64,000 nt of DNA from G963555815 sp965249615 [NCBI: bacterium] (GTDB lineage: Bacteria; UBA8248; JACPRG01). The notes below the pieces were generated by a model, which worked only from the letters and a program-made list of their open reading frames with translations, made no database searches and was not told the origin of the DNA. Every line of letters starts with the position of its first letter. The first letter of the stretch is position 1. The stretch spans positions 434,001-498,000 of the forward strand of contig CBDFMI010000005.1 in NCBI GenBank assembly GCA_965249615.1, read 5' to 3'. Both the position numbers and the translations under genes were made by a program. Of this stretch, positions 26,425 through 35,569 are shown piece after piece.

Positions 26425-27630
26425 GTGAGCCGGGAAGTAAAAAAGATTGTTCTTGCCTATTCAGGAGGGCTCGATACCTCGGTCATCCTGAAATGGCTGA
26501 AGGAGACCCACACCTGTCCGGTCGTCGCCTTCGTCGCCGACATCGGCCAGGATGAGGATTTCGAAGCCATCAAGGAAAAGGCCGCCGCAAGCGGCGCCGA
26601 GAAGTGCGTCGTGGAAGACCTGAAGGAGACCTTCGTCAAGAATTTCGTCTTTCCCGTGCTGAGGGGAGGGGCTGTCTACGAGGGGGCTTATCTGCTCGGA
26701 ACTGCCATCGCCCGGCCCCTCATCGCACAGGCCCAGATGGATCTCGCCCGGCGTGAAGGAGCCGACGCCGTCGCCCACGGGGCCACGGGAAAAGGAAATG
26801 ACCAGGCTCGCTTCGAGTTGACATACCTCTCTATCAACCCTGAGATCCAAATCATGGCCCCCTGGCGAGAGTGGGATTTCAAGGGCCGAGAGAGCCTCAT
26901 GACCTACGCCAAGGCCCAAGGGATACCCGTTCCCGTCACAAAAAAGAGCCCCTATAGCATTGATCAAAACCTCCTCCACACGAGTTTTGAGGGGGGGGCT
27001 TTGGAAGACCCCTGGGCCGAGCCCCCGGGGGACATGTATCTGATGACGGCCTCGCCCGAGGAGGCGCCCGATCAGCCCACCCATGTGGAGATTGAGTTCG
27101 CTGAGGGGAACCCAGTGGCTGTGGATGCAAAAACCCTTTCGCCGCCGGCCCTCCTGGCGAAACTGAACGAGTTGGGGGGTACCCACGGCGTGGGGCGGGT
27201 CGATCTCGTGGAAAACCGCATTGTCGGACTGAAATCCCGAGGCGTCTACGAAACCCCGGGCGCAACCATCCTCCACGCGGCAAGACGGGCCCTTGAGTCC
27301 ATCGTCCTCGACCGTGAGGTCCTTCACATCCGAGACGGCCTGATGCCCAAATATGCCGAGCTTATTTACTACGGCTTCTGGTTTGCCCCGGAACGGGAGA
27401 TGCTCCAGCGGGCCTTTGACGAGGCTGCGAAGGAGGTGACCGGAACGGTCCGGCTCAAACTATATAAGGGCCAGTGCGTCGCCGTCGGCCGAAAATCTCC
27501 TCGCTCCCTCTACAGTCAAAAACTCTCCACCTTTGAGGCCGACGAGGAGTACCGACAGAAAGACGCCGAAGGTTTCATCCGGCTGAACGCCCTTCGGCTT
27601 ATGATGCGGGCCTCTCGGGACAAGACCTAA
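26425..27630 (+). CDS. argG: Argininosuccinate synthase
   Basis: 401 aa, starting with a GTG at 26425 preceded by GGGAGAAAAGAA. Joins citrulline and aspartate using ATP. The N-terminal PP-loop [17 protein letters not shown] is clear, with [19 protein letters not shown] sequence (here [16 protein letters not shown]) and [21 protein letters not shown]8 run (26991-26998) lies in frame. argH, needed for the last step, is not in this window. Confidence 0.97.
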   Translation: MSREVKKIVLAYSGGLDTSVILKWLKETHTCPVVAFVADIGQDEDFEAIKEKAAASGAEKCVVEDLKETFVKNFVFPVLRGGAVYEGAYLLGTAIARPLIAQAQMDLARREGADAVAHGATGKGNDQARFELTYLSINPEIQIMAPWREWDFKGRESLMTYAKAQGIPVPVTKKSPYSIDQNLLHTSFEGGALEDPWAEPPGDMYLMTASPEEAPDQPTHVEIEFAEGNPVAVDAKTLSPPALLAKLNELGGTHGVGRVDLVENRIVGLKSRGVYETPGATILHAARRALESIVLDREVLHIRDGLMPKYAELIYYGFWFAPEREMLQRAFDEAAKEVTGTVRLKLYKGQCVAVGRKSPRSLYSQKLSTFEADEEYRQKDAEGFIRLNALRLMMRASRDKT

Positions 27631-27660
27631 AAACTGCGCTTTGGGTCATGCGAAGATTTT

Positions 27661-28176
27661 TCATCGAAGCAGGCCCCACACGAAAACCCCCACCATGGCC
27701 CAGGCCAGGCCGATCTTGAGGAGCCCTCCCCACACCCTTCCCAGGAAGGCCCCGTAGCCCGCCCGAAGGGCTCTTGGCCGCGTCTTCCCGGACAAAAGCT
27801 CTCCTGCAACACCCCCTGTCAGGGTCCCCAGAAGACCTCCTGGGATGGCCCCCAACCCGAATCCAAACCCGGCTCCCACGATCCCGCCCACGAAGCCTCC
27901 GATGAAGGCTCCCCAGAGGCCAGCCTTCGACGCCCCGTACCGCCTTCCACCCCAAATCCCCACCAGAAACTCCATCCCTTCGGCCGTGGCAGCGAGACCC
28001 GCCGCAATCCACAGGGAGGTTCCGTCAATGGCGCGAAAGTCCGTGAGAAATCCGTAGCCCAGCCCTGCCCCCAGGATCACAAGCGTGCCGGGAAAGCCAA
28101 AGGGGATCGAGAGGAGACCGGCCAGGAGAAAGAGGAGGAAAAGACTGAGCCAGAGGATAGAAAAGAAGATGTCCAA
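27661..28176 (-). CDS. DUF456 family membrane protein
   Basis: 171 aa, several membrane helices: a long N-terminal hydrophobic region (LWLSLFLLFLLAGLLSIPFG), LVILGAGLGYGFL, then glycine-rich segments such as GAFIGGFVGGIVGAGFGFGLG and GGLLGTLTGGVAGEL. The glycine-rich double helix pattern is that of DUF456 proteins, which have no assigned function. Convergent with argG and separated from secF by 55 bp on the same strand. Confidence 0.8.
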   Translation of the reverse strand: MDIFFSILWLSLFLLFLLAGLLSIPFGFPGTLVILGAGLGYGFLTDFRAIDGTSLWIAAGLAATAEGMEFLVGIWGGRRYGASKAGLWGAFIGGFVGGIVGAGFGFGLGAIPGGLLGTLTGGVAGELLSGKTRPRALRAGYGAFLGRVWGGLLKIGLAWAMVGVFVWGLLR

Positions 28177-28231
28177 AGCCTCTCCGTCCCGGGGATCTCT
28201 CCGGAGACTTGCGGGACCTCTACCTAGATCC

Positions 28232-29158
28232 TCAGGCCCCTTTCTTTTTCTTCAGGAAGTCCACGCCCTTGGCCCCCGGGGACCAGGCGATGAGGATGGG
28301 GGATGCGATGTAGATGGAGGAGTAAGTCCCTGCAACGATCCCGACGAGGAGGGCGAAGGCGAAGTCTCGGATCACCTCTCCGCCCAAGATAAAGAGTGTC
28401 ACAACGACGAGGAGGGTCGTCCCCGCCGTCAAGATTGTCCGGCTCATGGTCTGGTTGATGCTGGTGTTGATGATGGTGGAAAAGGCGTCCCGGCGGCGGG
28501 ATTTCAGATTCTCCCGGATGCGGTCAAAGATCACGATGGTGTTGTTCAGGGAATAGCCGATGATGGTCAGAAAGGCCGCGATAACAGGAAGGGTGAATTC
28601 ACGGTTCGTCAGGGAAAAGGCCCCCATGGTGATCAGGACATCGTGGGCGAGGGCCACCACAGCCGCAATGGCAAATCGGAATTCAAACCGCCAGGCGATG
28701 TAGATGAGGATCCCGATCATGGCGTAGAAGAGGGCCAGAAGGGCCTGTCGGCGAAGATCCTCGCCCACCTGGGGGCCCACGATCTCCACCCGGCGGACCT
28801 CGAAATTCCCCTCCCCGAAGGACTCCGTAAGGGCCCCCTGGGCCCTCCGAGAAATGGTCGTTGCATCCTCATCAGATCTCTCGACGCGGACTAAAACTTC
28901 TCTCGGGTCCCCGAACTCCTGGACCGTTGTGTCGCCGATGCCAAGGTCCAGGATAATCCTGCGCACCTCGGAGATGGAGGGGGCCTCGTTGAAGCGAACC
29001 TGGATCATCGTTCCCCCGGCGAAGTCGATACCGTAATTGGGCCCTCCCCTCGCCGCAAGGGAGACAAGCCCAACGAGGATGGCGAGACCCGAGAGGAGCA
29101 AGGCCCGCTTCCGCCAGGCGACGAAGTTGAAATTGATATCGGGCCTGAAGATCTGCAT
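28232..29158 (-). CDS. secF: Protein translocase subunit SecF
   Basis: 308 aa, inner-membrane SecF of the SecDF complex that uses the proton gradient to help pull exported proteins across. Helix 1 lies near residues 18-34, the periplasmic domain follows GIDFAGGTMIQVRF, and the C-terminal helices carry GYSLNNTIVIFDRIREN and the NQTMSRTILTAGTTLLVV segment. It follows secD by 9 bp and ends with a basic KKKKGA tail. Length fits the family. Confidence 0.97.
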   Translation of the reverse strand: MQIFRPDINFNFVAWRKRALLLSGLAILVGLVSLAARGGPNYGIDFAGGTMIQVRFNEAPSISEVRRIILDLGIGDTTVQEFGDPREVLVRVERSDEDATTISRRAQGALTESFGEGNFEVRRVEIVGPQVGEDLRRQALLALFYAMIGILIYIAWRFEFRFAIAAVVALAHDVLITMGAFSLTNREFTLPVIAAFLTIIGYSLNNTIVIFDRIRENLKSRRRDAFSTIINTSINQTMSRTILTAGTTLLVVVTLFILGGEVIRDFAFALLVGIVAGTYSSIYIASPILIAWSPGAKGVDFLKKKKGA

Positions 29159-29167
29159 CTCTCTTCC

Positions 29168-30778
29168 CTAGATAGCGAGGGCGCGGACCTCGCGGCGCTC
29201 AAGAACAAGGTCGTAGATGACCCTCGTTACGAAAATGGCCGTGAACATGCTGGCCAGGATCCCGATGGAAAGGGTCACGGCAAAACCTTTGACCGGACCG
29301 GTGCCGAACTGGAAGAGGACGACGGCGGCGATAAGGGTCGTTACGTTTGCGTCCAGGATGGTCAAGAAGGCCCGGTTGTAGCCCTGCTCAACGGCCGCCC
29401 GGATGGTCTTGCCGAGGCGAAGCTCCTCCCGGATGCGCTCTAGGATGAGGACGTTGGCGTCCACGGCCATACCGATGGTCAGGAGGATCCCTGCAATCCC
29501 AGGAAGCGTCAGGGTGGCTCGAAGCCCGCCCAAGGCCCCCATCAGGATGACGAGATTGAGGAAGAGGGCGAAATCCGCCAGGATTCCCCCAAGGCGGTAA
29601 TAAACCGCCATAAAGAGCACGATCCCGATTCCACCGATGAGGATGGCGATGAGGCCTGTGCGGATGGAGTCCCGGCCCAGGGAGGGACCCACCGTGCGCT
29701 CCTCTAAGATGGTGACCGGGGCGGGTAAAGCGCCCGCTCGAAGAACGATGGCGAGGTCACGGGCCTCTTCAGAGCTGAAATTTCCCGTGATAGAAGCCTG
29801 GCCGCCCGAGATCCGATCTTGGATCACAGGCGCCGAGTAGACCCGGTTGTCTAGGATGATGGCCAGGCGCCGCCCGACGTTAGCCGATGTGACCCGCTCG
29901 AAGGTCCGCCCCCCCTGAGCGTCAAACTCAATGGACACGACGGCTTCCCCTCCAACTCCGCCACTGTGCCCTCCAATGGAAACTCGGGCATCCCTCAAGG
30001 ACGCACCGGTCAGGAGCGTCCGCCTCTTCAGCAAAAAGGGATTCCGGACCTCCTGCCCGCTGTGCGGGTCGGTCTCGACCTGGTAGAGAATCTCACCCCC
30101 CGGCGGGATCCGGCCCTGAAGGGCCTCGTCCAAACTGTTCTGGTCATCCACAAGCTTGAACTCCAGGAGAGCGGTCCGGCCGATGAGCTCTTTTGCCCTC
30201 TCGGGGTCCTCGATGCCGGGGAGCTGGACGATGAGGCGGCGGTCGCCCTGGCGCTGGAGCGTCGGCTCGGATACGCCAAACTGATCCACGCGGTTCCGGA
30301 TGGTCTCCATGGCCTGGTCCACCGAGAACTCCTCGACGTCTTGCTGGTGAGAGGTTCTCAGCTGGATGTTGAGTTCCCCGTCCGGCTGTTGTTCCACCAC
30401 CAGGTCAGTGAAATCCTGGGCAAGCAACTGCTCGAGTTTCAGACGATCGTTGTCCGAGGCGACGGAGACCCGGATGATAGCCCCTTCGCGCCTGAGACCC
30501 TCGTACTGAACCCCCTGACGGCTCAGCTGGCGGCGAATGTCCCCAAAGAAGCGCTCCATGGAGCCTTCGACGGCCTTGTCAGCCTCCACCTCGAGGAGCA
30601 GATGCATCCCGCCCTGGAGGTCAAGACCCAGCTTGATCGTGTCTTTCAGAGGCAGGGAGTACCAGAGAGAGGCCGCCACGACGGCCAGGATGAAACCAAT
30701 CTTCCAAGCAAAATGGGATTTCATCATGGGCCAAAAAATCTCAGGACCCAGGCCCTCAGGGACAAAGATCCGATACAT
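29168..30778 (-). CDS. secD: Protein translocase subunit SecD
   Basis: 536 aa from an ATG at 30778; the ATG pair at 30727/30724 (MMKSHFAWKIG) is an equally good start because the first 17 residues are not family-like. One N-terminal helix, a periplasmic head beginning LGLDLQGGMHLLLEVEAD, and five C-terminal helices with GRDSIRTGLIAILIGGIGIV, GMAVDANVLILERIREEL and DANVTTLIAAVVLFQFGTGPVKGFA. It is part of yajC-secD-secF. Confidence 0.97.
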   Translation of the reverse strand: MYRIFVPEGLGPEIFWPMMKSHFAWKIGFILAVVAASLWYSLPLKDTIKLGLDLQGGMHLLLEVEADKAVEGSMERFFGDIRRQLSRQGVQYEGLRREGAIIRVSVASDNDRLKLEQLLAQDFTDLVVEQQPDGELNIQLRTSHQQDVEEFSVDQAMETIRNRVDQFGVSEPTLQRQGDRRLIVQLPGIEDPERAKELIGRTALLEFKLVDDQNSLDEALQGRIPPGGEILYQVETDPHSGQEVRNPFLLKRRTLLTGASLRDARVSIGGHSGGVGGEAVVSIEFDAQGGRTFERVTSANVGRRLAIILDNRVYSAPVIQDRISGGQASITGNFSSEEARDLAIVLRAGALPAPVTILEERTVGPSLGRDSIRTGLIAILIGGIGIVLFMAVYYRLGGILADFALFLNLVILMGALGGLRATLTLPGIAGILLTIGMAVDANVLILERIREELRLGKTIRAAVEQGYNRAFLTILDANVTTLIAAVVLFQFGTGPVKGFAVTLSIGILASMFTAIFVTRVIYDLVLERREVRALAI

Positions 30779-30809
30779 TCAAGGGGAAATATCTGGAGTC
30801 TAGGGGAGG

Positions 30810-31181
30810 TCATTCCTCTTCGGCGGCCTCTTTGGTCTCCACACCTTTCACCTTCTTGGGGGAGGCCTTCCCCGACCGAGCGGCGACAGCGCTTCGCTGT
30901 ACTTTGATCCGAACCTGTTCAGCTATCTGAAGCCAGATTACGTCGTCCTTGAGCTTAGTGACAACGCCGTGAATCCCCCCCGAGGTCAGGACACGGTCTC
31001 CCTCCTCGAGGCTGTCGAGCATGCTTCGCATCTCTGCTTTCTGCTTCTGCTGAGGCCGGATCATCATGAAATAGATGACGGCGAAGACCAAGATGAAAGG
31101 GAGAAATTGAGCGATGCCTGACCCACCGCCTCCTCCTCTTCCGAGCCCTCCCCCGAGCGCGTAGGCCGTCCCAATCCACAT
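30810..31181 (-). CDS. yajC: Preprotein translocase accessory subunit YajC
   Basis: 123 aa. A glycine-rich N-terminus, one transmembrane helix (FLPFILVFAVIYFMMI) immediately followed by the family signature RPQQKQKAEMRSML, then a small beta domain (GDRVLTSGGIHGVVTKL). AAAGGAGGCGGGAAG precedes the ATG, a strong ribosome site. The C-terminal 25 residues are Lys/Glu-rich. First gene of the secretion operon, 29 bp upstream of secD. The 215 bp before it (31182-31396) contain no gene and no clear promoter. Confidence 0.95.
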   Translation of the reverse strand: MWIGTAYALGGGLGRGGGGGSGIAQFLPFILVFAVIYFMMIRPQQKQKAEMRSMLDSLEEGDRVLTSGGIHGVVTKLKDDVIWLQIAEQVRIKVQRSAVAARSGKASPKKVKGVETKEAAEEE

Positions 31182-31396
31182 CTTCCCGCCTCCTTTAAGT
31201 TGTCTTTCCTGTCACAAACACCGCTAACATACAGACCTTCTTCCACAAATTCAAGGCTTCGCCTCCCACCCATTCTTGGGCTTCCCGTCTCCCCCTCTTC
31301 TACCGAGAAGGGTCGGGCTGTGCAGAGACCAAGACTCATACGGGCTTTGGATGAAACGGTGTGAGAAGACGAGCAGCCAAGGGGGCTCTGGCCTGG

Positions 31397-32143
31397 TCAG
31401 GCGACTTTGACGGGGCCCTCGGCGCTTCCGGTGATGAACTGCCGGACGACGGGGTCCTCACATGCCTTGATCTCTTCCGGGGTCCCCACGGTCAGGATCC
31501 GGCCCTCATGGATCATGGCGATCCGAGAGCCGATCTTGAAAGCCCCCTGGATATCGTGGCTGATGACGACGGAGGTGATGTCGAGTTTCTCCTGCGTCTC
31601 CATAATGAGGCGGTCGATGGTGTCGCAGAGGATGGGGTCGAGGCCCGTCGTCGGCTCGTCGTAGAGGATGATGGGGGGGTCGAGGGCGATAGCACGGGCG
31701 AGCCCCACCCGCTTTCGCATCCCTCCGGAGAGCTCGGCCGGCATCTTGTGCTCCACCCCATCCAGGCCAACCAGCCGCAGTTTCTCCCGGACCATCTCTC
31801 GAATCTCGGGCAGACGAAGTCGGGTGCGCTCGCGGAGGGGAAAGGCCACGTTGTCGGCAACATTCATGGAATCGAACAGCGCCGAGTTCTGAAAAAGCAT
31901 CCCGAACTTTTCTCGGGCCCTGTCAAGCTCGTGACCTCTCATGCGGGTGATCTCTTCTCCGTCCACCCAAACCTCGCCCCGATCGGGCTTAAGGAGGCCA
32001 ATAATGTGTTTTAGGAGGACACTCTTTCCGACCCCGCTTCGCCCGATAATGACCGTCGTCTCCCCTCGGGGGACATCGAAGGACACCCCTTGAAGGACAC
32101 GTTGGCCATCAAAGGTTTTATGGAGATCTCGAAGAGAGATCAT
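31397..32143 (-). CDS. MlaF-like ABC ATPase (phospholipid transport type)
   Basis: About 248 aa from the ATG at 32143; the frame is open farther upstream (also an ATG at 32209) but that part is an antisense shadow of alr. It has Walker A GRSGVGKSVLLKHI, Q-loop MLFQNSALFDSMNVADNV, signature LSGGMRKRVGLARA, Walker B ILYDEPTTGLDPI and switch VISHDIQGAFKI, with the MlaF-type FDSMNV and TGLDPILCDTI motifs. In Mla it works with MlaE and MlaD on outer-membrane lipid asymmetry, but neither partner gene adjoins it, so it is an orphan in this window. Confidence 0.88.
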   Translation of the reverse strand: MISLRDLHKTFDGQRVLQGVSFDVPRGETTVIIGRSGVGKSVLLKHIIGLLKPDRGEVWVDGEEITRMRGHELDRAREKFGMLFQNSALFDSMNVADNVAFPLRERTRLRLPEIREMVREKLRLVGLDGVEHKMPAELSGGMRKRVGLARAIALDPPIILYDEPTTGLDPILCDTIDRLIMETQEKLDITSVVISHDIQGAFKIGSRIAMIHEGRILTVGTPEEIKACEDPVVRQFITGSAEGPVKVA

Positions 32144-32237
32144 CGCTGAAGAGGTGCTTTCCACTTCTCTTGAGTCCTCCTTCAGGCCACTTCCGGCCGA
32201 ACTCGACATTCTACGTAGCAGTGGTGAAGCCGTCAAT

Positions 32238-33557
32238 TCAGCCCGGTGATGCGCCCTTCCCTTCCGTCTCAGGCGAAAGGACATCAGGATAGCTGACGCG
32301 GACCACCTTCCCGCCCTCGAGGTAGACGCGAGGGACTCTTCGGGATAAACCGCAAAAAATCTCGTAGGGAAGCGTCTCGGCGAGGCTTGCCATCTCCTCG
32401 GCCGAGATCCGCTCATCCCCTTGGGAGCCCAGGAGGATGACCTCATCGCCCACCTCTACCCCGGGGATGTGGCCGACACTGGCGGCCAGCATATCCATAG
32501 AGACCGCGCCGACCACGGGGGCACGCTGGCCCCGGATGAGGACATCGGCCTTGTTGGTCAGAGACCGAGGATAGCCATCGGCGTAGCCCATGGGGATGAT
32601 GGCGATTCGGCTCGGGCCCTTCGTCTGAAAGCGGCGGCCGTAGCCAACCGTCCGGGGGGACTCGGCTTCGTTCAGGTGGACAATGCGGCTCCTCCAAAAC
32701 ATCACGGGGAGATATTCGGAGACCTCCCGAGTGGAACCTCCCCTGTTCGGAGACTGCCCCCCTTGTGAAGGCTGAAAACCCTGCCCAGGCGCGGGCTCAG
32801 CCCCATAGAGGAGGATGCCCACCCGGACCATGTCGAACCGCGAGTCAGCAAGGTTCAACAGGGCGGCGCTGTTGGCGACATGTAGGAGGGGGGGCCGGAG
32901 ACCTTTCGCATCCAGGTCCCGGGCGAGGTCTCGAAAGAGGGACATCTGAGTTTCGGCCCCGCCCCCTTGGACCTCGGCGTCTGCAAGATGAGTCATCAGG
33001 CCCCGGACGGCGAGGCCGGGCAGTCCTGCCAGACGCTCCAGAAAAGACCTTGCCTCACCAAGGGCAACTCCGAGGCGTCCCATTCCTGTATCGACCTTGA
33101 CGTGAACCGCCAGCGTCTTTCCCTGGGACCCGGCGACTTCCGAGAGGGCCTCGGCCACCCTGAGGTCGCAGATCACCATCTCGAAATCCCCCGACACGGC
33201 GGCGTAGGCCTGTTCGGGAAGAGCCCCTCCAAGGACGAGGACGGGCGTCAGGACACCAGAGCGGCGAAGCTCCCAGCCCTCCTCGACTACGCCGACCCCC
33301 AACATCTCGGCGCCGGCCGCCACCACTCTGCTGGCCATCTCCTCGGCCCCGTGCCCGTAGCCATCCGCTTTGACGACCGCCAGGAGCCGAACGCCAGACC
33401 CGGCCAGGGATCTCACCTGGGCACAGTTTCCAGCGAAGGCGTCCAGGTCCACCAGGGCCACCGTCGGCCTGAGCCCCTTTGGGAGGACATCGGACTCCAA
33501 GTGACAGCTAGCAGGCGGGGGGGGAAGGAGGGGTCCCTCAGAAGGAGCTTGAAGCAT
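32238..33557 (-). CDS. alr: Alanine racemase
   Basis: About 439 aa from an ATG at 33557 (GGGG is spaced 6 bp before it; the ATG at 33563 is the other option). PLP-dependent conversion of L- to D-alanine for peptidoglycan. The PLP lysine lies in LLAVVKADGYGHGAEE; DLDAFAGNCAQVR, HVKVDTGMGRLG, TVGYGRRFQTKG (catalytic Tyr) and VSMDMLAASVG are family motifs. It overlaps the end of dnaB by about 20 bp. A proline-rich stretch and a G8 run lie near the start. A longer frame upstream is the dnaB antisense shadow. Confidence 0.95.
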   Translation of the reverse strand: MLQAPSEGPLLPPPPASCHLESDVLPKGLRPTVALVDLDAFAGNCAQVRSLAGSGVRLLAVVKADGYGHGAEEMASRVVAAGAEMLGVGVVEEGWELRRSGVLTPVLVLGGALPEQAYAAVSGDFEMVICDLRVAEALSEVAGSQGKTLAVHVKVDTGMGRLGVALGEARSFLERLAGLPGLAVRGLMTHLADAEVQGGGAETQMSLFRDLARDLDAKGLRPPLLHVANSAALLNLADSRFDMVRVGILLYGAEPAPGQGFQPSQGGQSPNRGGSTREVSEYLPVMFWRSRIVHLNEAESPRTVGYGRRFQTKGPSRIAIIPMGYADGYPRSLTNKADVLIRGQRAPVVGAVSMDMLAASVGHIPGVEVGDEVILLGSQGDERISAEEMASLAETLPYEIFCGLSRRVPRVYLEGGKVVRVSYPDVLSPETEGKGASPG

Positions 33558-34938
33558 CCACATCCCCGGGATCTTCGCGGTCGGAAAGGTTTTCGAACTT
33601 GGCGTACTGGCGGACGAATGTAAGGTTGAATCTTCCCGTGGGACCATTTCGTTGTTTGGCGATGATGACCTTTGCCTGCCCCTCCAGCTCCTTTCTCTTC
33701 TCGTCGTCCTGCTCGTACACCTCCGGGCGATAGATGAAGGCGACGACGTCGGCGTCTTGCTCAATGGCCCCGGACTCTCGGAGGTCGGCCAGTTGAGGGA
33801 TGCGCTCCCCGCCCCGGTGCTCCACCTGACGGCTGAGCTGGGACAGAGCCACGACGGGCACGCGAAGCTCCTTGGCCAGCTCCTTGAGGGAGCGCGTGAT
33901 CTCGGTGATCTCCTGCTGGCGGCTCTCGGCCCTGCTCCGGCCGTGGATGAGCTGAAGATAGTCCACGATAATGAGGCCAAGGCCCTTCTCGGCCTGGAGA
34001 CGTCTTGAGCGAGCGCGGATGTCCAGTGAGGTGAGACCCGGGGCGTCATCGATATAGATGGGGGCCTCGGCCAGGACCCCGGCCGCCCGGGTGAGCTCGG
34101 GCCAGTCCGACTTTTTCAGGTAGCCCGTGCGAAGGTCCTTGAGGTTGATCCGGGCCTCGGCGCACAGAAGACGCGTGGCCAGCTGTTCCTTGGACATCTC
34201 CAGGCTGAAAACGGCGACCGTAAGGCGTTGGCGGGTGCCCACGTACTCCGCCAGGTTGAGACAAAGGGCCGTCTTGCCCATGCTGGGCCGGCCCGCGATG
34301 ATAATCAGGTCTGAGGGCTGAAGACCCCCGGTCATCTCGTCGAATTTCTTAAAACCCGTCGCCACCCCTGTGATCTGATCGCCTCGCTCGTAGAGATCCT
34401 CGATGGTCTTAAAGCTGAGTTTCAGGACATCGTTAAGGGTGGTGAAGCTGGGCCGGATACGGTCCTCCGAGATGTCGAAGATCACCCGCTCGGCCTGATC
34501 GATGAACTCCTCGACGTCCTCCGACCCTTCATATCCTTGAGAAACGATCTCCGTGGCGGCGCTGATGAGGTCGCGAAGCAGGGCCTTCTCCTTGACGAGC
34601 CGAGCGTGGGAGCTGACACTGGCGGCGGTGGGGACGGCATCCACCAGCGCAGCCAGATAGGCCTCCCCTCCCACCTCCTCCAGGCAAGACTGCTTGCGAA
34701 GGCGCTCAGCCAGCGTGAGAAGGTCGATGGGCTCGTTGCGCTCGAAGAGCTCTGTCATGGCGGAGAAGATCCGCCGGTGGGCTTCCCGGTAGAAGTGCTT
34801 TTCGCGGAGGAGTTCCAAGGCCTTGGGAAAGGAGGTGTTCTCAATGAGGATGGCGCCGAGGACCGCCTGCTCGGCCTCGAGGTTCTGAGGCGGGAGCTTG
34901 TGGACAACTTCTTCCCGGGGAAGGGCCATGGCCTTCAT
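33538..34938 (-). CDS. dnaB: Replicative DNA helicase DnaB
   Basis: 466 aa, hexameric 5'-3' helicase at the replication fork. N-terminal domain NLEAEQAVLGAILIEN, then the RecA-like core with Walker A IIAGRPSMGKTALCLNLA, VAVFSLEMSKEQLATRLL, LIIVDYLQLIHGRSR (Walker B) and QEITEITRSLKELAKEL, and the C-terminal FAGLS-like arginine-finger region, LTFVRQYAKFENL. No intein. It follows rplI by 100 bp and overlaps alr, the order seen in several Gram-negative lineages. Confidence 0.97.
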   Translation of the reverse strand: MKAMALPREEVVHKLPPQNLEAEQAVLGAILIENTSFPKALELLREKHFYREAHRRIFSAMTELFERNEPIDLLTLAERLRKQSCLEEVGGEAYLAALVDAVPTAASVSSHARLVKEKALLRDLISAATEIVSQGYEGSEDVEEFIDQAERVIFDISEDRIRPSFTTLNDVLKLSFKTIEDLYERGDQITGVATGFKKFDEMTGGLQPSDLIIIAGRPSMGKTALCLNLAEYVGTRQRLTVAVFSLEMSKEQLATRLLCAEARINLKDLRTGYLKKSDWPELTRAAGVLAEAPIYIDDAPGLTSLDIRARSRRLQAEKGLGLIIVDYLQLIHGRSRAESRQQEITEITRSLKELAKELRVPVVALSQLSRQVEHRGGERIPQLADLRESGAIEQDADVVAFIYRPEVYEQDDEKRKELEGQAKVIIAKQRNGPTGRFNLTFVRQYAKFENLSDREDPGDVDASSSF

Positions 34939-35010
34939 CGCAACAAGGGGGTCCTTGCAAAGAAGAGAACCGTCAGTCCGATGTAAGAATAGGGCGAAAA
35001 ACTATCACAC

Positions 35011-35030
35011 ACTTGCCCGAGAGGGCAAGT
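35011..35030. repeat. Perfect 8-bp hairpin between rplI and dnaB
   Basis: ACTTGCCC (35011-35018), a 4-nt loop GAGA, and GGGCAAGT (35023-35030) pair exactly. On the minus-strand transcript it follows the rplI stop by 8 bp, and a short T tract occurs only about 10 bp later, so it is a processing or pausing hairpin or a weak terminator rather than a strong one. Confidence 0.4.
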
Positions 35031-35038
35031 TGGATCTT

Positions 35039-35569
35039 TTAGGATTTTTGACTGCGATCTTCAGGCGCAGCTTCCGAGGCCTCCGTCTCAGCAGGGGCCT
35101 CTTCTCCCTCTGAGGCCTCCGGCGAGCTCTCCCGAACCACCCCCACCTCAAGAGTCGCCTCCACCTCGGGGTGGACCTTGATGGGCACCCGAAAGACCCC
35201 CAGGGACCGAATGGGCTCCTTCAGGACGATCTTGCGCCGATTCAGGGTCACCCCCTCTTTGGCCGCAGCCTCGGCGATGTCTTGAGAGGTGACAGATCCA
35301 TAGAGGCGCTCCCCCTCTCCAACCTTCTTTGAGATTTGCAACGAGAGCTTCTCAAGTTGCTGGGCGAATTCTTGAGCGATCCCTTTTGCTTTCTTCAGGC
35401 GATCCGCTTGTAGTCGACGCTCGTGCTCAATGGCCTTTAAATTCTTCTGGGTCGCCTGGACCGCCAACCCCCTGGGCAGAAGATAGTTCCTTCCGTACCC
35501 GTCGGCCACCTCCACCAGGTCTCCGATGTCGCCCAGGCTTTCCACCTCTTCGACGAGGATTATCTTCAT
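35039..35569 (-). CDS. rplI: 50S ribosomal protein L9
   Basis: 176 aa. The N-terminal domain has the signature EVESLGDIGDLVEVADGYGRNYLLPRG, the connecting helix is rich in Lys/Ala, and the C-terminal domain has LYGSVTSQDIAEAAAKEGVTLNR and GVFRVPIKVHPEVEATL. The last 30 residues (SSPEASEGEEAPAETEASEA) are an acidic extension beyond the usual 150 residues. The start overlaps the DUF2232 stop by four bases. Confidence 0.97.
   Translation of the reverse strand: MKIILVEEVESLGDIGDLVEVADGYGRNYLLPRGLAVQATQKNLKAIEHERRLQADRLKKAKGIAQEFAQQLEKLSLQISKKVGEGERLYGSVTSQDIAEAAAKEGVTLNRRKIVLKEPIRSLGVFRVPIKVHPEVEATLEVGVVRESSPEASEGEEAPAETEASEAAPEDRSQKS

Noticed and set aside
32144-32446. N-terminal extension of the MlaF-like frame
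   Set aside because: It overlaps alr in another frame and is rich in Ser/Arg; the ATPase fold begins with MISLRDLHK.
33558-34049. N-terminal extension of the alr frame
   Set aside because: The segment is Ser/Arg/Pro-rich, lies wholly inside dnaB in another frame, and alanine racemase similarity begins only after it.
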